64,000 bases of DNA from Trichosporon coremiiforme. Taxonomy: Eukaryota > Basidiomycota > Tremellomycetes > Trichosporonales > Trichosporonaceae. The number at the start of each line of letters is the position of its first letter. Positions within the stretch are counted from its first letter, which is position 1. Of the stretch, positions 54,841-64,000 are shown in pieces. Position numbers and translations under genes: made by a program. Under the pieces are notes generated by a model. The model worked only from the letters and a program-made list of their open reading frames with translations, searched no databases and had not been told where the DNA came from. Location of the stretch: contig BCJJ01000002.1 in the NCBI GenBank assembly GCA_039545355.1, positions 645,956 through 709,955 on the forward strand, in the 5' to 3' direction.

Positions 54841-56183
54841 ATGGCCTCCCGTCTCGCCCTCAGCACCCTCCGGGGCGCTCGCGTTGCCCCTCGCGCCGTC
54901 CTCCAGTGCGTACCAATTCGGCCCGAACGACGACGACAACTCCGGCTTCAGTTCGGCCGTTCAGGACCCACACACATTTTGATTTTGCGGCGTTTTGCTG
55001 ACGTTAACCAGGGCTCGCAACTACGCTTCGCGTGAGTATACCGACCGACACGATCGATCCGCGACGCGCAGATATGGAGAGAAAGAACCGGAATGGAGAG
55101 AGAATGGTGGAAGACCGGGGTGTGAAGGTGTGATCGAATCTGGTTGGACGTTGAAGGGAGAACACGAAAGATGGGAAAGAGAAGCGAAAGGACCAATTCA
55201 GTGCTCGCCAAACTCATCGGCATCGATCTCGAACACGACCGACGCTGCGATCGCGATTTTTGAAGCGTTCCGAGGTCGTCAACAAGCACCAGTGGAGATC
55301 GATGTCGATGTGTTGGCGATCCGTGCCTGAATTCGGCTAGGTGGTGGTGTCGAAAAGCGGAGTAATTGGGGACCAGTCGGCGTCGAGGATGGAAGCGCAA
55401 CAACCACGCATCAACAGTCGTCGGAATCGCGTCACTGACAATGCAGAGCCCTCGCCTGACGAGAAGGCCTCGGAGATCATCAACAAGGTCCCCTCGTCCT
55501 CGCTCTGGACCAAGACCGGCGGTATCCTCCTTGGTACCGGTCTGACCGCCGCCGCTGTCTCCAACGAGCTCTACGTGGGTGTCGAAGATCGGATGTGGAT
55601 TGCCGGAACGGACGAGGCGGAGCGACGTGTGATTGCGTCGACCTGGCGATGCCTGTCCACATCCGAGTCCGGCTGTTCGAAGGTGCACTGCTAACCCCAG
55701 GTCGCCAACGAGGAGACTGTCCTGTTCGTCGGTTTCCTTGTCATCCTTACGGCCATCTCCAAGTCGATCGTCGCGCCCTACAACTCGTGGGCCGAGGGCC
55801 ACATCGGCCGTATCCGCGACATCCTCTACAAGGCCAAGGACGGCCACGCCTCGTCGATCAAGACCCGTCTTGACTCGCTCGAGTCGCTCAAGGACGTCGT
55901 CCCCCTCACCGAGCAGCTCTACAACGTCTCCAAGGAGACCAACCAGATCGAGCACGAGAACTTCCTCCTCCAGCAGGAGTCCGCCATCAAGGCCGAGGTC
56001 AAGGCCGTCCTCGACTCGTGGGTCCGCTACGAGCAGCAGCAGCGTGAGGCCGAGCAGCAGGCTCTCTACAAGACCGTCACCGCCAACGTCGCCTCCGAGA
56101 TCGCCAAGCCCGCCACCCAGAAGGCTCTCCTCGAGGAGGCCCTCACCAAGATCGAGTCGCTCTCCAAGGCCAAGGAGATCTAA
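54841..56183 (+). CDS. atp4: Mitochondrial ATP synthase subunit b (Atp4)
   Basis: Peripheral-stalk subunit of F1Fo-ATP synthase. Exons 54841-54905, 55012-55031 (20 nt), 55447-55574 and 55701-56183 encode 231 residues. An Arg/Ala/Ser-rich presequence ends near ARNYASQ. Two hydrophobic spans follow (GGILLGTGLTAAAVSNELYV and FVGFLVILTAISKSIVAP), then the long stalk helix with YNSWAEGHIGRIRDIL, ENFLLQQESAIKAEVKAVLD and SWVRYEQQQREAEQQAL. Intron 2 is 415 nt. Each junction is in phase and both sides of exon 2 match fungal homologues. Confidence 0.93.
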
Positions 56184-56389
56184 GCAGACGACATCAAAAA
56201 CTATCATAAGCGGGGAACTTTTCTCGGTCCTGCCCATGGGACCGGGACGGTTCACGGCTAACGCCTGGCCGTTGCGTGCGGCGGACGGGCATTAGCGGCG
56301 AAGCAGTAGAAGCGGCCTCGCCGCAAGAATGCAAAAGCATAAAGAAATCATAGACCACTGACATTCGCTTCACAACTACACGCGTCAGG

Positions 56390-57362
56390 CTACTTCATGC
56401 CCTTAGGCATGCGCGCACCCTTAGGGGGCGGGACGCGCTTGCGGAAGTCGTCCGCGATCTCCTGCATGGTGACCCACTCGACGCCATCGTGCTGGTTGAC
56501 CCACTTGATGAAGCGTTCGAGCATGAGGGTGACGTGGGGCCTGCCACTGACATCAGGATGCACAGTGATGGGCATGATGAATCCCGTGTCGCGCTCGTTT
56601 TCATACAGATACGTGAAGTGGTCCTTCCACTTCTGTTCAATGGTGCGGACATCGACGAATCCGTGCGAGTTTGACGCAGTCTTCATGAACATCATGGGGG
56701 GCAAGTCGTCCAGCTCCCAGTTGACGGGGATCTCGACCATGCCGGTCGTCTCGCCGCGTTTGACTGGTTCCATCCAGTGGGAAGCCGGCTTGTCGTAGTC
56801 GATCTTGACCCAAGTGTCGCCCGTGCGGAGGTAGTACGGCTGACTGTCATGATGCATGAACGAATGGTCGTACTCGATGCCCTTCTCGAGGAGCAGCTCC
56901 GCACCCTCGACGGAGACTTCCCACCACGGAGCGACAGAGCCCTTGGGCGGATGGCCAAGGAAGTCGGTCATTTGCTTGAAGGTCCGGTCGAGAATGTCTT
57001 TCTGCTGCTGCACGGAGAGTGAGGTGGGATTCTCGTGCGAGTACCCGTGCAGACCGATCTCGTGCCCTGCGTCGCGCACCTGGGCCATTTGGTCCGGGAA
57101 CGTATCGAGCGAGTGGCCGGGGATGTACCACGTCGTCTTCATGTTGAGCTTCTTGAACAGCTTCAGCAGGCGCGGCACGCCGACCTCGCCTGCGAACAGG
57201 CCGCGAGACACGTCGGACGCACTGTCTTCGCCGCCGTAGCTGCCCAGCCAGCCCGCGACCGCGTCCACGTCCACACCGAAGCTTGGTGTCAGCTACTGTT
57301 TCTTCTCAAGATGTCGACAGCTGCGAGTTGACAACTTACGAGCACATGATCCTGCCTGGCAT
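56390..57362 (-). CDS. Polysaccharide deacetylase family protein (CE4-like)
   Basis: NodB-fold metal-dependent deacetylase or amidohydrolase, close in pattern to the PuuE/HP0310 type. Exons 57362-57340 and 57281-56390 give 304 residues. The start MPGRIMCSFGVDVDAVAGWL carries the catalytic Asp pair region. RLLKLFKKLNMKTTWYIPGH, then AGHEIGLHGYSHENP provides the His-x3-His metal site; APWWEVS, MVEIPVNWELDDLPP, and MPITVHPDVSGRPH complete the motifs. No signal peptide is seen, so it is probably cytosolic, unlike secreted chitin deacetylases. The intron acceptor is AAG rather than CAG/TAG. Confidence 0.87.
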
Positions 57363-57918
57363 TGTTGCTTCTCTTGCTGTTGCTGTTGTTCGTATGAGAA
57401 GTTGTGCTTGTGTGAGAGAGAGGTGTGATTCCTGCTGTCTCGTTGCTAGGTCAAGCGGTTCTCATCAGTGCGCTCTTTATAGCTTATCGCCCTCCCCAAC
57501 ACCTCGGTGTCCTAGTCTCCTTCCACATCTTGCACATTCCATCACCGGTCCGCTGGCCAGATTGCTGCCTCGTTACGAGCCAGTGCCTGCCCACATGCTC
57601 GCATGTATGCAGCGCATGCATCAATACGCCCGGCGAGTCCAGGCTAGGCGTGAGAACCGGCCTATTCCTGGTCTGCTGACCTCGGAGGCGTGTGGGAGGC
57701 ATGGGGCCTGGCGTGTGCCGTGTGCCGGATGTGCCGAACAGGAACGGAGCGGGCAGCCACACCCAGCGACCTCGGTCAGGTGATATCTTATCAGCCTGAG
57801 ATGCGTCATGGCCGCTAAACCCGGATGTCTAGTTCTCTGGCAGTTTGCGCGTGTTCAGGCAAGTTTCATGTTTAGGACTGCTGACTACGGTGTACTTTGT
57901 CTTTCTACTTGGCCGTTT
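57363..57918. other. Intergenic, no gene recognised
   Basis: Promoter of the deacetylase gene and downstream region of the SGNH-like gene. Only short overlapping frames. Confidence 0.5.
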
Positions 57919-59816
57919 TTAACTACTCTTACTGCCCATCTTGCCCTTCCTCCTCCCGTCGCTCTTCTTGTGCTCCTTCTTCTTCTCGCGCTCGTGGTTC
58001 CGGTGCTTGTTACCGTGCTTACCGCTGGCCACTGTCTTCTTCCCACCCGCAGCGCGTGAGTGCTTCACCAGGTACCCGTTCACGGCGTGGCTGAGGAGGC
58101 GGTCGAGCGGCCACGTCTCGTCCCCGAACGTGTCGATGCAGTATCCCAAGCGCGCGCTGTCCGTGTGTGGCTCGACCTCGCGCTTGCACTCGGTGATACC
58201 GACCAGATCGGGGTGCGCACGCACGGCGTCAAACCAGTCGCCGTACCTAAACAGCATGACGTTGGCGGCCGGATGCGCCTTCTTGAACTTGTTGAGGGCG
58301 TCGCCGAGCTCGGCGTTCCAGTGTTCACGGGCCCGGCCGTCGTCACCCGCCTCACGCAGGCCAACGAAGAGGAACGACCTAGCGCCAGCAGACCACAGCT
58401 GCTCGGCACGCTTCATCAGGTCGTTCACCTGCGCCGTGATCGCGGGCGCCTTGGCGGCGGAGCCGTCGAGGGGTTTCTGTCGTCAGCTGACATCTCAGGT
58501 ATGATAGCTAGTGGGCGGAATTAACTCACGACGGCCTCCTCGCCGCTCCCGATGACGAAGAGTGTGTCGTCCGCATTGAAGTTCGAGCCCTGTACCGCAC
58601 TCATGGACTGGAACGCTTTGATCTGCGCCTCGATGTCGGCCGCCGTGCTCCCCACAGTGGCGAGGTTGTGGTACATCGCATCGTCGTCCATGAACGATCT
58701 TTTGTCAGCGCCGTTTCTCATGTGGCTCACTTGTACAGGTAATCGGTCCAGCGAAGGCCCTTGTGCTCGTTCAGTCCGTTAGGGTGGCCGTGTGCGTTAC
58801 CCGCTGCGCTGGAAACGGTCTCGTCGCCGCTGTCTGTCAGCTCGCCGTCGCAAAGCATTCACTTACAAGACCACCAAACGCTTCGCATGGGGCCAGTCAA
58901 ACGGCCTCTCCTTGTTCCAGAAACTCTCGTCGACGCGGAGTTCCTTGACAGGCACGTGTTTCCACGCGTTGAGTCTCTCGCTGTCGCCGATTGGCGTCTG
59001 GCCCTTGTCGCCCCCGTGGTCCTTGGGGTAGTGAACGCGCGTAGTGCGGCGGTGTAGCGGATCTTTCACGAAAATGGCGAGGCCGAGGGCCAGGAAGCCC
59101 AGCACCGTCAGCCAGGACATCATCGGGGTGTTTCCCGACTTGCCCTGGGCCGTGCTGTGGCTGGAGGCGGTAGCGGGCGTCGTGGTGCTGGCGCTGGTAC
59201 GCTTGATCGAGGACGAGCGCGCGGGAACAGAGCCAGGACTGCCCTGCTGCGCCTGCCGGGACTGGTGGGACACCGTCTCGTGCGGCCGGAAAAACGGTTG
59301 CTGGTTCACGTGCGCTTGTTCCGCACGCAGGACCTGATCCTTCGACTGCTGCTGTGACTGAGGCTGGGACGGCTGGGACGGCTGGGACGGCAGAGGCTTC
59401 TGCAGCTGCTGCTGCGTCGGCTGGGCCTTCTTCACGGGGCGCACAGTCGGCTGGGGCACCTTCTGCGCCTGGGCAGGCGGACTCTGCGCCGACGAGGACT
59501 GCGCCGGCTGTCCACCCTGCAGAGCTTCTGTGCCCAGCGTTTGTTGCTGTTGCGAGTGCTGTGCGGGCTGCTGGTTGTTATGGTTCGCAGCTACTGCGGG
59601 CTGTGCCTGCGCGGCCTGCTGCAGCTCTCGTTGTTGCTGCTGCATCCGAGCCTGATGCTGCTGATACTGCTGCTGGGACTGCTGGAGGTCGGCCTGGGAG
59701 ATCTGCTCGTGCTGCTGCTGCGGCTGCTGTTGATATTGCTGCTGGTGGTGCTGGGCTTGTTGCGTCTGCTGTTGGTGCTGCGCCTGGGGCTGCTGGTGCT
59801 GCTGGTTCTGGGACAT
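57919..59816 (-). CDS. Gln-rich, membrane-anchored SGNH-hydrolase-like protein lacking the catalytic residues
   Basis: Exons 59816-58867, 58829-58731, 58698-58530 and 58476-57919 encode 591 residues with consistent phases. Residues 1 to about 200 are Gln/Ala/Pro-rich. One membrane span lies at about 232-250 (MMSWLTVLGFLALGLAIFV). The following domain keeps the SGNH/GDSL layout: KRLVVFGDETVSSAAGN at block I, NLATVGSTAADIEAQIKAF at block II, DDTLFVIGSGEEAV at block III, and YCIDTFGDETWPLDRLLSH near the end. The nucleophile motif GDS is GDE (Glu320), the block III Asn is replaced, and the usual DxxHP is ETWP. A Lys/Arg-rich tail follows. I infer a non-catalytic, possibly carbohydrate-binding, protein. 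First ATG used. Confidence 0.72.
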
Positions 59817-61399
59817 GATGGTTCCTTTCCGTCTGGCGGCGGCTCGTGCGTCGGAGATGGTGGATCGGGCTCGCTGCTGGCTCGACGTGGAGGATGAGAT
59901 GGGCAGTTGGGCAGTTGGTGAAGAAGAAGAAGCGGGATGGAGCTCGCAGCAAGCTCTAAGGATGGAGCTCAATGTGCGGAGCGAGCGTCGTCAGGCTGGT
60001 GACGGAAAAGGGGGTGGGTCGGCACTACGTCATCTCCGCATGCTCAGAAGAGGGTCTGGCCCTATCTCGGCAATCACCCCGCTTGGCCCTCTTCACCTCG
60101 CGGGGAGACTTTCGATGTCGTCTTCCAAATGATTGCGACGCGATGCATAATTGCATTCCGAGGTCGCGCCGGTAAGAGTAAACTGCAGGTAGGGGGCCGC
60201 CAACAGTGTAACAGGGACATCTGGCAGCGCCTGGCGTCTGACAAGTTTTGCACCCGACTCGTTTGACCTCCACCTGTCGTTGCTCAACTATCATCACATT
60301 TCATTACAAACACAACAGCTTTGGATACCGTGGAATTCAGCATTAGGATACAGTGGAAGTCGGCATTAGGCCCTGCAAACTAATATCACTCTGCTTCTCG
60401 AGCTCCGCTGGATTCCGGTGCTTTTAGCATATCAGGTTGATGTATCCATACTCTCTGAGCCCAGGTCGGTCAGGTGCAGCTTGGCGAGAGGCTCAACAAC
60501 TGGGTCGGGTGTACGCACGTCGTCGTCAAGAGTCTGCAGTCCACGAGCGGCTTTCGAGGTCGGACAACTCGGCTCTGGATCATCATGATGCTTTTCTCTC
60601 GGTCGGCGACACGTGGAAGGCCACTGTACAGTGGGTCTAGGAGGGCCTTGAGGTTAAGGCGGGGATACGGGGCGTAATTACGTTGCCCGCTGTCGGCAAA
60701 CTTCCAAAACAACTCACATGCACTCCAGGAGCAAGAGGTTCAGCGTCGAGTTAAGACAGGATGGCGCCAACGAACTTACACCTGCACTCATCGGGGGCTG
60801 CGGCCTCTGCGGTTATGAACCTAGTTCGGATATGAATGCTGCTGCGGTCAACACCGATGGGTGTTGAGCTGTCGAGTACGTAACGAGTGGTGACGGTAGT
60901 TGACGTGTGAGTGACGGGCGTAGAAGCGCACCCGCGGCTGATCGCCATTAGCCAGTTCAGCCTGAGTGACCCTGCGTACTGGATACTGCGTCTGCCATGC
61001 GAGCCGCGAGCTCGTCAGTTCAGCTAATCTTAATAAAGATCACTAACTTCGCGCTCCTCTTATTATCCCCGGTCTGCTCGTTGCTTCTTCCTCACTTCCT
61101 TCTTACTCTCTTCCGTTACCTATCCTTCTTCCAACTTCTCTTACGCTTTCACATCCGTCCAACGACTAATTCCCCTCACATCCATCATGAGGGCTACCGG
61201 ATCTGTCCTCCGAGCTCACGTATAGTATCTAACCTTCGGAGAAGTGAAGGAAGACCGAGCGTCAACCTTTCTCAGTGGTCATCGAGCGCTCGCCGGTGTC
61301 GTAGTTCACGCAGCCAGCCGTAGCCCACCAGATCCTGTGACGAATCGCCAGTTCGTAACGTGAAACCAGCTATGTTGTGCATGTAACGTGCAACCTTAT
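59817..61399. other. Intergenic, no gene recognised
   Basis: Contains a direct repeat at 60323-60369 and a pyrimidine-rich leader-like stretch at 61050-61150 that is not followed by a convincing coding exon. Other frames are short. Confidence 0.5.
60323..60369. repeat. Two imperfect 23-bp direct repeats
   Basis: Units starting GGATACCGTGGAA and GGATACAGTGGAA, both ending GCATTA, directly adjacent with three mismatches. Function unknown. Confidence 0.7.
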
Positions 61400-62022
61400 C
61401 ATCATGAGTAGCAGCTGACGAGACAGGCATTTCATGACACTGTCGCGCATGGGTCGGGTCCTAATGCGCATGATCCCCTCACGCGAGCCGGCATGCGCCG
61501 TGATCTGCTCGAGGGGCATCTGTGTCAGGAGATCGAGGAGAGGATGCACCAGGCGTAGGGAAGACAGGGGCAGACAACAGGCAGGCATGGTTCCGCGAGT
61601 CGTGTGAGCCCCACAGAGCGCATGTTAGGAAACAGCGTCTGCACCTCTTGCACGCTAGATTTGCCTCCTCGCCAGTCCGCGACCCAAACTGCATGGAAGT
61701 GCTCGAGATCGGGATACTCCTCTACGACCAGCTCGGTGCAGTAGACTTCAGACGATGGCCATGATATTCGAGATGAGTTTCACAGTCTGGAGGGCGCCAG
61801 CCAGACAACGGAATAGGTCCCACTCCACCTTGCGCGGACAGCGAGGCGAGAGTCCCGCCATCAGGCGCGGAAAGCTGTTGCGGGTGATCACGAGCTTGGC
61901 GTAAAGGTGCGGAGCGGCGAGAGCATAACAGGCAGAGCTGCAGCGGAGGACGGTCGCCGGTGTCCCCCTGGGGAGATGGGCGCACACGAGTGAGACGAGT
62001 TCGGGGGGGGGGGGAAGCGCAT
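61400..62022 (-). pseudogene. Decayed F-box-like gene
   Basis: Minus-strand coding relic in at least three frames. From ATG 62022 the frame runs through a C12 run and is thrown off. The next frame then reads ELVSLVCAHLPRGTPATVLR, then CYALAAPHLYAKLVITR and FPRLMAGL, an F-box-type pattern of a kind common in large fungal families. It stops after SNIMAIV. Another frame continues SEVYCTELVVEEYPDLEHFH and VQTLFPNMRSVGL. A further frame gives LRLVHPLLDLLTQMPLEQI and MRIRTRPMRDSVMKCL. The order and spacing suit one protein of about 200 residues broken by several indels. F-box assignment rests on pattern only. Confidence 0.5.
62003..62014. repeat. Homopolymer of 12 G (C on the coding strand)
   Basis: Located ten codons or fewer after the ATG of the F-box-like relic. 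With 12 bases the ATG frame misses the F-box frame by one base; 10 or 13 would connect them. Confidence 0.85.
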
Positions 62023-62575
62023 GGTGGTGCGCTGGTGGTGCGCTGACGGCATGTCTCTGGAAAGGGTCTTATCTTCACTCCTTCCAGGGTCCCAAATCAC
62101 TGCCGAGTGGGCGGGCAGAAGGGACGAAGCATCTGTACGTGAGACAGGCGGTGGTTCTGCGCGATGCGCAGTGAAGCATCTAGCATCTCGATCGGCTCGA
62201 TCGGTGTCAGTCAGGTGAGTCGGAGAGTAGGTTGGACGCGGCCGAGCATGTTGAACATGTGGGTCAAAGTCCTCCTGGCGACTAAATGGAGAGTGATGGT
62301 GAGTGCAATGCTGAGTTGCGACTTTGAGTTGCGCCTCGGCGAGCTATGAGATGCCAAAGGCACACAGATGCGCATGCCTACGCCAATCGCCACAGAGGCC
62401 CCCGGAAGAAGGCTCCGGTTATTGGCCGAGAACAACCTCCACCTCGAAAGACTGGGTGCCCCACGACGTCAGCGGCAGAGGGCGGTATCAGATGGAATGG
62501 GGGGGAACCCGATCCGTAGCTCTCTCTCACAGCTGTTACCATTCAACCCGTTCCAAGTCTTAGCCTCTGCCCACC

Positions 62576-63819
62576 ATGTCCTTCCTCGCTCCCCGCGCCT
62601 TCCGCTCGTATGTCCCCCTCTATTCGACAGCAACTGACATCCAGCGTCCTCCGTGCTCCCACCCTCAGGATGGGTGAGTCACTGTAACGGGACGAGAGTG
62701 TTGCTGACGCTCAAGCTTACTCCTCCGCCCCCATCGCCAAGGGAGCCAAGCTCCCCTCCGTCCCCGTCCGCATCAAGGACATGGCTACCGAGATCGACCT
62801 CTCGACCCAGCCTGGAAAGAACATCATCGTGACCGTTCCCGGCGCGTGAGTACACTTGCAACTTGCGCGATAGCGTACGTTGCGTGCAGCTGCGTGCGGC
62901 CAGGCACATCCGACGTTCCCGCCGTTGCTCGGGGTTGCGGGATGGGTCCGGCTCACAGCTGGTCGCCGGCAGTCCGTAGCTTCTTGACACAGTTAAGACG
63001 CTGCCCCAGCGCCCAGCCAGCGTCCAGCTCGCTATCGCTCGCAGCGCTGACGCCAGGTTCACCCCCACCTGCCACTCCCAGGTGCCCGGGTACATCGCGC
63101 TCGCGGACAAGTTCAAGCAGAAGGGCGTTGACGAGATTTACGTCGTGAGCGTGAACGACCAGTTTGTCATGAACGCGTGGAAGAAGGACCTCGGTGGTGA
63201 CGGTGTTGAGTTTGGTGAGTACGCCGAGGGCCGCATGTCCCGCCCCGGGCATCCGGAGGACAATTCTGCGTCCTCCTCCGTTAGAGCAGTCCGCGCCCTT
63301 GTCTTGTCAGGAACCTGTGCGGCCGCCTCGTCGAATACGCCAAGACAGACAGGTGTTTCCCAAGACAGGTGCTTCCCAAGACACCTAGCGGACGGAGGAT
63401 GTTTCGAGGTTCCAATCATCAAAGCAAGCTAACCCCCAGCCTCCGACTCGCAGGGCAAGCTCGCCGGCGCGCTCGGTCTCGGCTGGGACGTGCTTCCTCT
63501 CGGCGGAACCCGTTTCCAGCGCGCGGTCATTGTCGTCGAGGACGGAAAGGTCATCGACATCAAGATCGAGCCCGAGTCGGGCAAGTGTGAGTACAAGCAG
63601 GCGAACAGACACGGCCGCGGAGTGGGCGTGGCTGCGAGCCTGCGCTTTCTAACCCTCCCGCCCCCCACCTCTGCTTCTTCGTGTTTCACGTCGGCCCCAC
63701 CCCGCTGGACGCTGAGGTCGAGTGGCAGAGTTGGGGTTGGAAGCAAGAGGAACATCTGGACTTCTAGCTGACAAACAGCCACCGTGACCCAGGCCGAGGA
63801 GCTGCTCAAGGGTCTCTAA
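62576..63819 (+). CDS. Prx5/Ahp1-type peroxiredoxin, single-cysteine
   Basis: Thiol peroxidase. Exons 62576-62607, 62645-62673, 62716-62845, 63057-63214, 63440-63586 and 63779-63819 encode 178 residues. The start MSFLAPRAFRSVLRAPTLRM looks like a mitochondrial presequence. The active site PGAFTPTCHSQVPGYI holds the peroxidatic Cys69, preceded by NIIVTVPG. Later motifs: DEIYVVSVNDQFVMNAWKKD, KLAGALGLGWD, LGGTRFQRAVIVVEDGKV with the conserved Arg, and AEELLKGL. Cys69 is the only cysteine in the protein, so it should work as a 1-Cys enzyme. The second intron uses a CAAG acceptor. Six exons in 1.2 kb, two of about 30 nt. Confidence 0.93.
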
Positions 63820-64000
63820 GCGGGCCGCTCAACGATCTCTTTTGGGTATCCAAAAGAAGCGAGCGAAGGCTCAAAAAAAAGTCAAGAAGAATGCAAAAGA
63901 TGTAACAGTGGACAAGTGTGGACCGAGATGGACGACTTCAGACGATTCATGCTAAGCTACAACTGACCTATCTCTGAACTACTGTCTCGCTGAGGAGACT

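Overview
The window is nuclear DNA of a GC-rich, intron-dense basidiomycete yeast, most likely a tremellomycete of the Trichosporonales type. This placement is inference from: introns mostly 32-60 nt long with CTGAC/CTAAC branch sites a few bases before the acceptor; a complex I subunit gene, which excludes a Saccharomyces-type yeast; a zinc-less plant/fungal-type Fpg glycosylase; and the overall gene set. There are no bacterial features. I saw no tRNA, rRNA, CRISPR array or intact transposon.

Layout. 1-5.0 kb: swr1 (leftward, cut by the left edge). 5.4-6.6: the ER SNARE use1. 6.7-7.0: a stranded C-terminal piece of an MFS transporter. 7.2-8.6: complex I NDUFS8. 8.8-12.4: an M16 insulysin (Ste23-like). 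13.7-15.3: a single-pass surface protein. 16.7-17.5: snu23. 17.8-21.1: the NEDD4-family ligase rsp5. 22.2-24.6: mif2/CENP-C. 25.2-29.3: three unrecognised leftward genes. 29.8-31.3: fpg, divergent from the sphingosine-phosphate lyase dpl1 (31.7-33.6). 33.8-34.1: a cluster of repeats with core CGTGGGAA, upstream of an unrecognised 735-residue protein (34.3-36.5). 37.2-37.9: ribosomal protein uL15. 39.6-41.2: a Cys/His-rich protein. 42.1-45.5: a tail-to-tail pair of related RRM-like genes, the left copy broken. 47.5: a small secreted protein. 48.6-49.3: an unrecognised gene. 49.4-49.9: vps71. 50.2-52.5: an SDR-like protein with a repeat tail. 52.6-54.0: leo1. 54.8-56.2: atp4. 56.4-57.4: a polysaccharide deacetylase. 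57.9-59.8: a membrane-anchored SGNH-like protein without its catalytic residues. 61.4-62.0: a decayed F-box-like gene with a C12/G12 tract at its first frame break. 62.6-63.8: a 1-Cys peroxiredoxin.

Functional themes. Chromatin: swr1 and vps71 encode two subunits of the same H2A.Z-loading complex, leo1 encodes a Paf1-complex subunit and mif2 a centromere protein. Mitochondria: NDUFS8, atp4 and probably the peroxiredoxin. Most exon structures were rebuilt by hand from splice signals; for nearly all, the exon lengths sum to a multiple of three and the junctions restore family-conserved sequence.

Most interesting points: the CGTGGGAA array, which matches the CSL (RBP-J/Su(H)/LAG-1) site; the RRM-like gene with its frameshifted copy; the SGNH fold with GDS changed to GDE; micro-exons of 11 and 23 nt; and the F-box-like pseudogene broken at a homopolymer.
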